5,862 nucleotides of DNA from Alphaproteobacteria bacterium (GTDB lineage Bacteria > Pseudomonadota > Alphaproteobacteria > Micropepsales > Micropepsaceae): NCBI GenBank assembly GCA_028869725.1, contig JAGWRJ010000784.1, forward strand, positions 1 through 5,862. The letters run 5' to 3'. Below are positions 1 to 5,862 of the stretch, one piece after another. Position 1 is the first letter of the stretch. Each line of letters starts with the position of its first letter. A program made the position numbers and the translations under genes. The notes below the pieces were generated by a model that saw only the letters and a list, made by a program, of their open reading frames with translations, had not been told where the DNA came from and did not search any database.

Positions 1-424
1 GACCCAAATTGGCGAGTTCCACACGCAGCTCATCTGGAAAGTTATCATCCCTGGGCAGGCTGCGCAGATCAGCCGGCGCATCCGCTGGTTCCAAGTAGCG
101 CCATCCTTGAAATGGTCGATGCGCCCGTCGAACCACCGGAATTAGCTCAGGACTGTAGCAAATGGCACATTGAGGCAGTCCCTCCCTAACTACCGAACGC
201 AAATCAACGATACGCTGACGAACTGCAATGTATCCCTTAACCACCCAATAGAGCGAGCCACCATCCAATATATCATCACGGCGCTTTGGCATTTGGCGTG
301 TTACGTGCTGCAAAATGAGCGGCTTTCCTGCTTTTCGTAGTGGCGACAGTCGCCGCTCCTGCCATGCCGAAAGCTCATCTACAGACTGGGCGCCAACACA
401 TAGCTTTATCAGATTCAGACTCAT
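1..424 (-). CDS. DUF1489 family protein, nearly complete, C-terminal end cut by window edge
   Basis: Reading the minus strand from an ATG at 424-422 gives 141 open codons that run off the left edge. The protein begins MSLNLIKLCVGAQSVDEL. It contains the blocks HVTRQMPKRRDDILDGGSLY (residues 40-59), WVVKGYIAVRQRIVDLR (60-76) and RPFQGWRYL (about 103-111). I recognise these as the DUF1489 pattern (His-Val-Thr-Arg, Pro-Lys-Arg, GGSLYWV, RQRI, PFQGWRYL). The family is usually about 140-145 residues long, so only a few residues should be missing. Its function is unknown and I infer none. The start overlaps the stop of the MCC alpha gene in an ATGA, so the two are probably co-transcribed and translationally coupled. 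The upstream ribosome binding site would lie inside the end of the alpha gene. No signal peptide or membrane segment is visible, which suggests a cytoplasmic protein. Confidence 0.92.
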   Translation of the reverse strand, partial: MSLNLIKLCVGAQSVDELSAWQERRLSPLRKAGKPLILQHVTRQMPKRRDDILDGGSLYWVVKGYIAVRQRIVDLRSVVREGLPQCAICYSPELIPVVRRAHRPFQGWRYLEPADAPADLRSLPRDDNFPDELRVELANLG

Positions 425-2388
425 TCCACGTCATCATCACAATGGGCAAAGCGAACGATAATCACGCCTTCGTTCACCTGATCTCCCGGCACAACGTCAA
501 CGCCGGCAATGCGTACGTCAGCTGGCGCCACCAAGGTATGTTCCATTTTCATCGCCTCTATAGTTGCCAGAGGTGAGCCACGCGGAACGTTGTCTCCGGG
601 ATTGACGGAAACGGATATGACTTTACCCGGCATGGGCGCCAACATGACATCAGTCGTACTTGCATGTAACTCGGCGGCGACAAAAGGATCAAATAAACCA
701 ACTTTAAACGTGGCGCCTGCCTGCATAATAGCTATCTGCCCCGACGCAAGCCGTGTGACCGCCACATCCGGCGGACACTTTACAACCGATCCGTCAACAA
801 TATATTCCGGTAAGTAACCTTCTCGGTAAAGAACAGAAACTTCAACTTGTTCTCCATCGTGAACGAATACTACGGATTCGCGTGCATGTCCGCCTATGCG
901 AAAACTGTCGCATATACTCCATGGATCAGCCTTATTAAGCGTGGATGCGGCTGCTTTGGCTTCTTCTACCACGAATCTCGCCGCGGCAGCGTAAATTTCC
1001 GGAGACGGAACACGCTCTACAGACAGAAGCTTGCCTCTGAACCGCTCAATGAATGCAGTGTCTATCGTGCCGTCGCGAAATTCAGGCTGAGATAGACAGC
1101 GTATAAGAAATGCTGCGTTGGTTGAAACCCCAGCAATTTGAGTACCGCGAAGTGCAAGGGTGAGCTTCGTGATGGCCTCTGATCTTGTTGGTGCTACCGC
1201 AATTAACTTGGCAATCATCGGGTCATAATAAGTGGTAACATAGTCGCCCTCCTGTACGGCACTATCGATACGTATGCCGTTTCCTGACTCCGGAAAGCGT
1301 AGATATTCCAGCTGACCGGTAGAGGGCAAAAAACCTCTGTCCGGATCCTCCGCATAGAGCCGAGCCTCAATTGCATGCCCGACCGCCCGTACGTCCTTTT
1401 GTGACCGCGGCAAGTGCTCACCATTGGCAACACGCAGCTGCCACTCCACAAGATCCAGACCTGTGACGCCCTCTGTAACCGGGTGCTCCACTTGCAAGCG
1501 CGTGTTCATTTCCATGAACCAGAAGCGATCCGACCGAAGTCCATCGGAGGCGTCTGCAATAAACTCTACCGTGCCCGCCCCAACATAACCTACCGCTTTG
1601 GCCGCTTTGATCGCTGCCCTTCCCATAGCGTCGCGCATAGACTCAGGCATCCCAGGAGCCAAAGACTCCTCAATTACCTTCTGGTGTCGACGCTGAAGCG
1701 AACAATCTCGTTCAAAAAGGTGAATGCAATCTCCATACTTGTCTGCAAACACCTGCACTTCAATATGCCGAGGCTGCGAAACAAACTTTTCAACCAGAAC
1801 ACGAGCATCTCCAAATGCAGCTTTTGCCTCTCGACGGGCCCCTTCCAGTGCTGCATCGAAGTCCTGGGCGCGTTCAACATAGCGCATACCCTTTCCCCCA
1901 CCGCCGGCGACAGCCTTGATAAGCACCGGATACCCAATCTTGGCTGCCTCGTCAGCTAGGCGCACAGCAGATTGATCTTCTCCCAAGTAACCTGGAACAA
2001 CCGCGACCCCCGCATCACGCATAAGGATTTTGGCGCGGTCCTTGAGCCCCATCGCGCGGATCGCGGCGGCCGGGGGGCCTACAAATATGAGACCTGCCTG
2101 GATACACGCCTCGGCAAACTCCGCGTTCTCAGAAAGAAAGCCATACCCTGGATGCACGGCATCGGCTCCAGTTTCCTTCGCTGCCTTCAAAATTGCTTGA
2201 ATATTGAGATAGCTTTCCCGCGCTGGCGCTGGTCCAATTTCATATGCCTGATCGGCTTGGCGTACATGAAACGCGCACGCATCAGCTTCCGAATAAACCG
2301 CAACGGTTTGCAGCCCCATCGCACGGGCGGTACGCATGACCCGAATGGCTATTTCGCCACGATTGGCAATCAGTAGCTTAGTAATCAT
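421..2388 (-). CDS. mccA: 3-methylcrotonyl-CoA carboxylase, biotin-carboxylase/biotin-carrier (alpha) subunit
   Basis: This 655-residue protein carboxylates its own biotin with ATP and bicarbonate, for transfer to 3-methylcrotonyl-CoA by the beta subunit (leucine/isovalerate degradation; also named liuD). The N-terminal biotin-carboxylase domain starts MITKLLIANRGEIA and has HPGYGFLSEN (79-88). Its ATP-grasp glycine loop is GGGGKGMR (162-169), and ERDCSLQRRHQKVIEE follows (226-241). EMNTRLQVEHPVTE lies at 293-306. Lys237, Arg297, Glu301 and Arg343 match the catalytic set of E. coli biotin carboxylase (K238, R292, E296, R338). A less conserved stretch at about 455-575 should be the subunit-bridging BT domain. 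The C-terminal biotinyl domain has APMPG (584-588) and EAMKM (611-615), with Lys614 the biotin attachment site. The length is typical for MCC alpha. The ATG at 2388 gives the family's usual N-terminus, with GGAG about 10 bases upstream. The gene diverges from the BLUF gene and overlaps the DUF1489 start. The beta-subunit gene lies 1.1 kb away on the same strand. An acyl-CoA carboxylase with another substrate is possible, but the MCC beta partner makes that unlikely. Confidence 0.96.
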   Translation of the reverse strand: MITKLLIANRGEIAIRVMRTARAMGLQTVAVYSEADACAFHVRQADQAYEIGPAPARESYLNIQAILKAAKETGADAVHPGYGFLSENAEFAEACIQAGLIFVGPPAAAIRAMGLKDRAKILMRDAGVAVVPGYLGEDQSAVRLADEAAKIGYPVLIKAVAGGGGKGMRYVERAQDFDAALEGARREAKAAFGDARVLVEKFVSQPRHIEVQVFADKYGDCIHLFERDCSLQRRHQKVIEESLAPGMPESMRDAMGRAAIKAAKAVGYVGAGTVEFIADASDGLRSDRFWFMEMNTRLQVEHPVTEGVTGLDLVEWQLRVANGEHLPRSQKDVRAVGHAIEARLYAEDPDRGFLPSTGQLEYLRFPESGNGIRIDSAVQEGDYVTTYYDPMIAKLIAVAPTRSEAITKLTLALRGTQIAGVSTNAAFLIRCLSQPEFRDGTIDTAFIERFRGKLLSVERVPSPEIYAAAARFVVEEAKAAASTLNKADPWSICDSFRIGGHARESVVFVHDGEQVEVSVLYREGYLPEYIVDGSVVKCPPDVAVTRLASGQIAIMQAGATFKVGLFDPFVAAELHASTTDVMLAPMPGKVISVSVNPGDNVPRGSPLATIEAMKMEHTLVAPADVRIAGVDVVPGDQVNEGVIIVRFAHCDDDVE

Positions 2389-2473
2389 GGCGAACCAACT
2401 CCATGCAGCCTCTCTTTAGACCGCATTAACCTGTTTTTGAAATGATTAGCCGAAATTCGACTGGAATATTAAG
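2389..2473. promoter_or_regulatory. divergent intergenic region between BLUF gene and MCC alpha gene
   Basis: These 85 bases separate two divergent start codons, so they should hold the promoter of the BLUF gene and may hold one for the MCC alpha gene. On the plus strand, TTGAAA at 2437-2442 could be a -35 element, but any -10 partner (TGGAAT or GAATAT near 2462-2469) is weak and very close to the start codon. A small inverted repeat, CGAA-A-TTCG, lies at 2451-2459. The likely ribosome binding sites are GGA at 2463-2465 for the BLUF gene and a GGAG ending about 10 bases from the MCC alpha ATG. I cannot assign a promoter or operator with confidence; the position is the main evidence. Confidence 0.4.
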
Positions 2474-2905
2474 ATGCATCAACTGATGTATGTAAGCGCT
2501 GCCACGCACGAGGTTAACAGCCAAGTGCTTGAGCAGATCCTTGAGGTCTCCCGGCGTAATAACCCTCAGGATGATGTCACCGGACTTTTGCTCTACATAG
2601 ACGGCGGATTTCTTCAGATTCTCGAAGGGCCGCGCGATAGTGTATATCGTGTGTACCAGCGTATCGCACGTGATCCGCGCCATGACAGCCACTGCGTACT
2701 TCTCGATCGTGAAGCCGACTGTCGGTTGTTTCCGGGCTGGACCATGGGCTTCGATCGGATCACATCCGATCAAAAGGAAACAGCCGGCGTATTTGCGATT
2801 ACGCGCAAGGCAATCGAAGAAGCTGTTAGCGAGGCGCAGGCAGCGGAAATAGCCATATTCCTCCGAACCTTTTATCGCGTTAATACACATCGCCACGCCG
2901 CCTAA
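2474..2905 (+). CDS. short BLUF-domain blue-light photoreceptor (FAD-binding)
   Basis: This 143-residue protein is a single BLUF domain (residues 1 to about 94) with a short helical C-terminal tail and no fused output domain, like the stand-alone PixD and BlrB types. The residues that define the photocycle are present at exactly AppA spacing: Tyr6 (AppA Tyr21), Asn30 (Asn45), Gln48 (Gln63), Trp89 (Trp104) and Met91 (Met106). Other family marks are DDVTGLLLYIDGGFLQILEG (33-52), RIARDPRH (63-70) and FPGWTMGFD (86-94). In this family, FAD absorbs blue light and rearranges hydrogen bonds around the Gln and Tyr, and the signal passes to a partner protein. The ATG at 2474 puts the key Tyr at the usual position 6 and has GGA 8 bases upstream. 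It is the only plus-strand gene here, divergent from MCC alpha and convergent with two small membrane-protein genes. Its partner and output cannot be read from the sequence. An EAL, GGDEF or cyclase output domain is clearly absent. Confidence 0.96.
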   Translation: MHQLMYVSAATHEVNSQVLEQILEVSRRNNPQDDVTGLLLYIDGGFLQILEGPRDSVYRVYQRIARDPRHDSHCVLLDREADCRLFPGWTMGFDRITSDQKETAGVFAITRKAIEEAVSEAQAAEIAIFLRTFYRVNTHRHAA

Positions 2906-3060
2906 AGCCCTAGAAGGGCCTTCCATCCCAAAAGCAGCACACCTGCCAATCCTCCAAGCACAAAGAGCGCCACTAGGCAGCCCGCGCATCCGACAAATCG
3001 GAACGGCCCAGGCGTCCTTACGTAAACGCGAAACTGAGGATCTGAAGGTGGGAAGGCCAT
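2902..3060 (-). CDS. putative 52-residue single-helix membrane microprotein
   Basis: Minus-strand ATG at 3060, TAG at 2904-2902, 52 codons. The protein has a polar N-terminus (MAFPPSDPQFRVYVRTPGPF, residues 1-20). One long hydrophobic segment follows (about 22-46, with CAGC at 25-28 and LVALFVLGGLAGVLLLGW), then a short tail, KALLGL. This is a convincing small membrane-protein layout, with basic Arg residues just before the helix, which favours a cytoplasmic N-terminus. A Shine-Dalgarno-like AAGGA lies about 10 bases before the ATG. It is 60 bases downstream of the three-helix membrane gene on the same strand and may be the last gene of that unit. Its TAG overlaps the TAA of the convergent BLUF gene. 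I do not recognise a family and give no function. The short length means chance cannot be ruled out, but the ordered polar/hydrophobic pattern, binding site and tight packing support a real gene. Confidence 0.58.
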   Translation of the reverse strand: MAFPPSDPQFRVYVRTPGPFRFVGCAGCLVALFVLGGLAGVLLLGWKALLGL

Positions 3061-3120
3061 ATGCCTGTCATCCTTGACTGCAACGTGTCACCGAGACAAC
3101 TTTGGTACCGGACAGTACGA

Positions 3121-3504
3121 TCATCGTGAATGTGCAACGCGTGGTAGCAAGAACTTCTTGCCAACATAAAATATTGAAATCACCAATGCGTAACCCAGAA
3201 AAAGCGCCAACGCGCTATGCCAATATTCTAACGTCAAGAGATTTCTGGGCAAACGTAATGGCGCGATGTTTGCCAACACAGGCACCAAAATCTCCGCGAC
3301 AAGATGTGCAATAGAAGCCACAAGTGCGACTACCCACAACTGATGAAGGCGCGTCATTTTCCACGCTGCGACAAGCGCAATTGCAAGTCCAAGAGTGGCG
3401 TTAACGTGTGAAAACCCTAGTTCCAATCCATGCCAAAAGAACCAGAAGACCTCATCAATCTGTCGAACAACCTTCACCATTTCACCCCTCAACAGTTCAA
3501 ACAT
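3121..3504 (-). CDS. three-helix integral membrane protein of unknown function
   Basis: The ATG at 3504 gives 127 residues. A TTG directly before it (3507) would add one residue, but ATG is the more likely start, with GGTGG 4 bases upstream. The N-terminal 30 residues are amphipathic and rich in aromatics (FWFFWHGLELGF near 20-31). Predicted membrane segments are about 31-49 (HVNATLGLAIALVAAW), 54-80 (LWVVALVASIAHLVAEILVP) and 96-116 (ALALFLGYALVISIFYV), followed by a basic tail (KKFLLPRVAHSR). Histidines at 33, 54, 67 and 96 lie in or beside the segments, but I see no recognised metal or haem motif. The start lies 16 bases after the MCC beta stop, so it is probably in the same transcript. 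I do not recognise a family. A transporter or accessory role in leucine/isovalerate use, or a membrane partner for the nearby BLUF protein, would be speculation from position only. Confidence 0.77.
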   Translation of the reverse strand: MFELLRGEMVKVVRQIDEVFWFFWHGLELGFSHVNATLGLAIALVAAWKMTRLHQLWVVALVASIAHLVAEILVPVLANIAPLRLPRNLLTLEYWHSALALFLGYALVISIFYVGKKFLLPRVAHSR

Positions 3505-3520
3505 CAAGCCACCGAACGCG

Positions 3521-5113
3521 TCACATTCTAAATACTCCGAATTCGGTTTTCTCTATTGAGGCATTCAGACACGCGGACAATGCGAGAGAAAGCACCCGTC
3601 TTGTATCAGCGGGAGCTATTATACCATCATCCCAAAGACGTGCCGTCGCAAAGTAGGGATTACCTTCTTCCTCATACTTCCGCCGGATAGGATCTTTAAA
3701 GGCCTCTACCTGCTCAGAGGTCCACTGCCCTGCATCTCGATGTACCGTCGCCAATACACTCGCCGCCTGTTCCCCTCCCATAACGGAGATACGGCTGTTA
3801 GGCCATGTGAACAGGAACCGTGGCGAATAGGCCCGACCACACATGCCATAATTGCCTGCCCCATAGGACCCACCAATTATCAGAGTTATCTTTGGTACAC
3901 GCGCACAAGCCACTGCGGTAACAAGCTTAGCCCCATCCTTGGCTATTCCTCCTGACTCGTATTTCTGGCCAACCATAAAGCCAGATATATTTTGGAGGAA
4001 AAGGATGGGCACCCGCCTTTGACAACAAAGCTCGATAAAATGCGCTCCTTTAAGTGCGCTTTCCGAGAACAAAATGCCGTTGTTTGCAATTATTCCGATC
4101 GGCATACCTTCAAGATGAGAAAAGCCAGTGACAAGCGTACTACCATAAAGTTTCTTGAACTCGTCAAATTCGGAACCGTCGACAAGTCGCGATATAATTT
4201 CTCGAACATCATACTGCTGCGCGATGCTATGTGGCACCACACCATTCAACTCAACAGGATCATATAGTGGTGGACGCGGCACACGCATTTCCAATCCATT
4301 CATCTTTTGTACGTTGAGATTGGAAACAATTTGGCGCACTATGGCCAAAGCATGCATGTCATCGTTAGCATAATAGTCCGCCACACCTGACGTTCGAGCA
4401 TGTACATCTGCCCCGCCAAGGTCCTCCGCCGAAACAATTTCCCCAGTGGCAGCCTTGACGAGAGGTGGGCCACCCAGGAATATCGTGCCCTGTTTTCGGA
4501 CGATGATAGTTTCATCACTCATGGCTGGCACGTAGGCACCACCGGCTGTGCATGAACCCATGACGCATGCCACCTGCGGGATTCCCAGCGCCGACATGTT
4601 AGCCTGATTAAAGAAAATGCGTCCGAAATGATCTCGATCAGGAAATATCTCTGCTTGATTGGGCAGGTTTGCTCCACCACTGTCTACCAGATAAATGCAT
4701 GGTAGTCTGTTTTGTTGGGCAACTTCCTGTGCACGTAAGTGCTTCTTTACAGTCAGTGGATAATAAGTCCCACCTTTTATCGTCGCATCGTTGCAAACGA
4801 TTACGCATTCGCGATTTGCAATCCGCCCAATCGCCGTAATAACGCCAGCGCCATGAATATCGCCATCGTACATGTCGTAAGCGGCAAGAGGTGATAGCTC
4901 GAGTAAGGGACTGGATATATCAACGAGCCGCTCGACACGTTCGCGCGGCAAAAGCTTACCCCTGTCCATATGACGCTTTCTAGCCCGTGCATCTCCGCCT
5001 TGCGCAGCCACGTGAAGACGCTCGCGTAGCTCATTTACTAACTGCTCCATCCTCGCAGCATTAGACTTGAACGCTTGCGACGACGTATTAATAGCAGACG
5101 TCAAAACAGACAT
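3521..5113 (-). CDS. mccB: 3-methylcrotonyl-CoA carboxylase, carboxyltransferase (beta) subunit
   Basis: This 530-residue carboxyltransferase moves the carboxyl group from biotin on the alpha subunit to 3-methylcrotonyl-CoA, giving 3-methylglutaconyl-CoA (leucine/isovalerate degradation; also liuB). The N-terminus, with NAARMEQLVNELRERL (18-33) and RGKLLPRERVERLVD (51-65), is typical of MCC beta. The N-terminal crotonase-fold half holds VDSGGANLPNQAEIFPDRDH (143-162) and MGSCTAGGAYVPAMSDE (185-201). The C-terminal half holds QNISGFMVG (374-382), GGSYGAGNYGMCGRAY (414-429) and ISVMGGEQAA (442-451). The glycine-rich loops (SGG, AGG, GGSYGAG) form the CoA and biotin oxyanion sites in this family. 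The C-terminal block ARLWDDGIIAPADTRRVL (491-508) has Ala500 where I would expect Asp, a minor change. Length matches the family (about 535). The ATG at 5113 is preceded by GGGGG 5 bases upstream. It lies 97 bases after the thiolase stop and 16 bases before a membrane-protein gene; its alpha partner is separated from it by three small genes. Confidence 0.97.
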   Translation of the reverse strand: MSVLTSAINTSSQAFKSNAARMEQLVNELRERLHVAAQGGDARARKRHMDRGKLLPRERVERLVDISSPLLELSPLAAYDMYDGDIHGAGVITAIGRIANRECVIVCNDATIKGGTYYPLTVKKHLRAQEVAQQNRLPCIYLVDSGGANLPNQAEIFPDRDHFGRIFFNQANMSALGIPQVACVMGSCTAGGAYVPAMSDETIIVRKQGTIFLGGPPLVKAATGEIVSAEDLGGADVHARTSGVADYYANDDMHALAIVRQIVSNLNVQKMNGLEMRVPRPPLYDPVELNGVVPHSIAQQYDVREIISRLVDGSEFDEFKKLYGSTLVTGFSHLEGMPIGIIANNGILFSESALKGAHFIELCCQRRVPILFLQNISGFMVGQKYESGGIAKDGAKLVTAVACARVPKITLIIGGSYGAGNYGMCGRAYSPRFLFTWPNSRISVMGGEQAASVLATVHRDAGQWTSEQVEAFKDPIRRKYEEEGNPYFATARLWDDGIIAPADTRRVLSLALSACLNASIEKTEFGVFRM

Positions 5114-5210
5114 TTGCGCCCCCAGACTTTAACCCAGCAACTGAAATGGCACTGACTTTGTACGCATGTCCCATTCCGTTTGAGCCAATACTGCGCCCCC
5201 CGCACTTCCA
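5114..5210 (-). other. 97-base gap between thiolase and mccB, with a possible short leader ORF
   Basis: The gap has no recognised terminator or promoter. The 9-base word GGGGGCGCA (minus strand) occurs twice in it: once just before the mccB ATG (5123-5115), where it supplies the ribosome binding site, and once 77 bases upstream (5200-5192). Shortly after the upstream copy, a TTG at 5188 opens a 19-codon frame that ends in TAA at 5131-5129, just before the mccB binding site. The same frame has an internal ATG at 5167. This may be chance; no codon bias or conservation can be judged from one sequence. Confidence 0.25.
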
Positions 5211-5862
5211 TCACAGCAGTTCTACAGCCACCGCAGTTGCCTCGCCACCACCAATACATAGAGATGCGACGCCCTTCCTCGCGCCATATCGACGGAGCGC
5301 GTTTAGCAACGTCACAACAATACGGGCTCCGGACGCGCCTATCGGATGCCCCAACGCACATGCGCCACCATTGACGTTGACCTTTTCATGCGGCAGCTCC
5401 AGATCACGCATTGCTATCATAGCAACATTGGCAAACGCTTCGTTGATCTCAAAGAGATCAACCTGTTCTGTGGTCCACCCGGCACGATCGAGAACCTTTT
5501 GGATCGCTCCTACCGGAGCAGTGGTAAACTGCCGTGGCTCCTGTGCATGACTTGCTTGAGCAACAAGGCGGGCGATTGGCCGAAGTCCCTGCTTCTTTAT
5601 GGCCCATTCCCCCGCCAGCACCAGAGCAGCGGCCCCATCCGATATTGAAGAGGAATTTGCAGCGGTGACAGTTCCATCTTTCGCAAAAGCTGGCTTGAGC
5701 ATCGGAATTTTGGCCGGATCTGCCTTACGTGGCTGCTCGTCTGTGTTGACTACAACTTCACCGGACTTAGCGCTAATTGTTACTGGAGCAATTTCGCTTT
5801 GAAATGATCCGTCTCCCGTGGCTCTTTTCGCCCGTGTTAGGGATTCAACGGCATACGCATCC
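5211..5862 (-). CDS. acetyl-CoA C-acetyltransferase (thiolase), C-terminal part
   Basis: An open minus-strand frame enters at the right edge (first full codon 5861) and ends with TGA at 5213-5211, giving 216 residues. The fragment starts DAYAVESLTRAKRATGDGSF, as in the middle of acetyl-CoA acetyltransferases. It has NSSSISDGAAALVLAGEWA (69-87), NEAF (140-143), NGGACALGHPIGASGAR (164-180) with His172, and CIGGGEA (202-208) with Cys202. The His and this Cys are the C-terminal catalytic residues of thiolases. The acylated nucleophile Cys lies in the N-terminal half outside the window. The family is about 390-395 residues, so roughly 175-180 are missing. The enzyme condenses two acetyl-CoA or splits acetoacetyl-CoA. 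Its place before mccB suggests it handles acetoacetyl-CoA from leucine breakdown, though a broader beta-ketothiolase substrate range is possible. It probably belongs to the same transcript as mccB. The ATG at 5702 is internal, because homology continues upstream of it. Confidence 0.94.
   Translation of the reverse strand, partial: DAYAVESLTRAKRATGDGSFQSEIAPVTISAKSGEVVVNTDEQPRKADPAKIPMLKPAFAKDGTVTAANSSSISDGAAALVLAGEWAIKKQGLRPIARLVAQASHAQEPRQFTTAPVGAIQKVLDRAGWTTEQVDLFEINEAFANVAMIAMRDLELPHEKVNVNGGACALGHPIGASGARIVVTLLNALRRYGARKGVASLCIGGGEATAVAVELL

Noticed and set aside
340..576. Plus-strand open frame spanning the DUF1489/mccA junction
   Set aside because: It is antisense to two genes with recognised protein motifs and has no convincing ribosome binding site or family resemblance.
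1414..1959. Plus-strand open frame of 181 codons inside mccA
   Set aside because: It is fully antisense to the conserved biotin-carboxylase domain, and its product is rich in Arg, His and Cys without domain character.
2907..2919. GC-rich hairpin as a rho-independent terminator
   Set aside because: The perfect stem is only five base pairs and no T-run follows on the plus strand; on the minus strand it lies inside the end of the microprotein frame. It is mentioned only as a weak possibility.
2426..2989. Minus-strand open frame of 187 codons opposite the BLUF gene
   Set aside because: It lies antisense to a clear BLUF gene, its product resembles no protein family, and it would clash with the start region of mccA. 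It is a shadow frame.
3061..3120. Sixty bases between the two membrane-protein genes
   Set aside because: Apart from the AAGGA binding site for the microprotein, I saw no promoter, hairpin or repeat here.
3505..3507. TTG as start of the three-helix membrane protein
   Set aside because: An ATG follows directly at 3504 with suitable spacing to GGTGG, so the TTG is not needed.
5146..5550. Plus-strand open frame of 134 codons opposite the thiolase end
   Set aside because: It is antisense to the conserved thiolase C-terminus; its Pro/Ser/Arg-rich product is typical of a shadow frame.
5211..5702. A short thiolase gene starting at the ATG at 5702
   Set aside because: The same frame is open to the window edge and codes for conserved thiolase sequence upstream of this Met, so the ATG is internal and the gene is simply cut by the edge.

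Overview
The window looks like chromosomal DNA from a proteobacterium, most likely an alphaproteobacterium. It carries a leucine/isovalerate catabolism locus of the liu/mcc type, and the last gene belongs to the DUF1489 family, which as far as I know is mainly alphaproteobacterial. Base composition appears moderate by eye (near half G+C). Genus cannot be told from the sequence. There are no insertion sequences, tRNAs, rRNAs, CRISPR arrays or long repeats.

Layout, in transcription order on the minus strand (right to left): the C-terminal 216 residues of an acetyl-CoA C-acetyltransferase (5862-5211, cut by the window edge); a 97-base gap; the carboxyltransferase (beta) subunit of 3-methylcrotonyl-CoA carboxylase (5113-3521); 16 bases later a three-helix membrane protein of unknown function (3504-3121); then a 52-codon single-helix membrane microprotein (3060-2902). 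The stop codon of the microprotein overlaps the stop codon of a plus-strand gene for a short, single-domain BLUF blue-light photoreceptor (2474-2905). The BLUF gene diverges, across 85 bases, from the minus-strand biotin-carrying (alpha) subunit of the same carboxylase (2388-421). The alpha-subunit stop overlaps the start of a DUF1489 gene (424-1), which lacks only a few C-terminal residues at the left edge.

The two MCC subunits form one enzyme: the alpha subunit carboxylates its own biotin using ATP and bicarbonate, and the beta subunit passes the carboxyl group to 3-methylcrotonyl-CoA, the third intermediate of leucine breakdown. The thiolase can split the acetoacetyl-CoA that arises from the pathway's end product, acetoacetate. 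In many liu clusters the methylglutaconyl-CoA hydratase gene lies between the two MCC genes. Here that place is taken by two small membrane-protein genes and an inverted photoreceptor gene, so the subunit genes cannot be read as one simple continuous sense operon. This interruption is the most unusual feature of the window. Whether it links light sensing to leucine catabolism is unproven inference.
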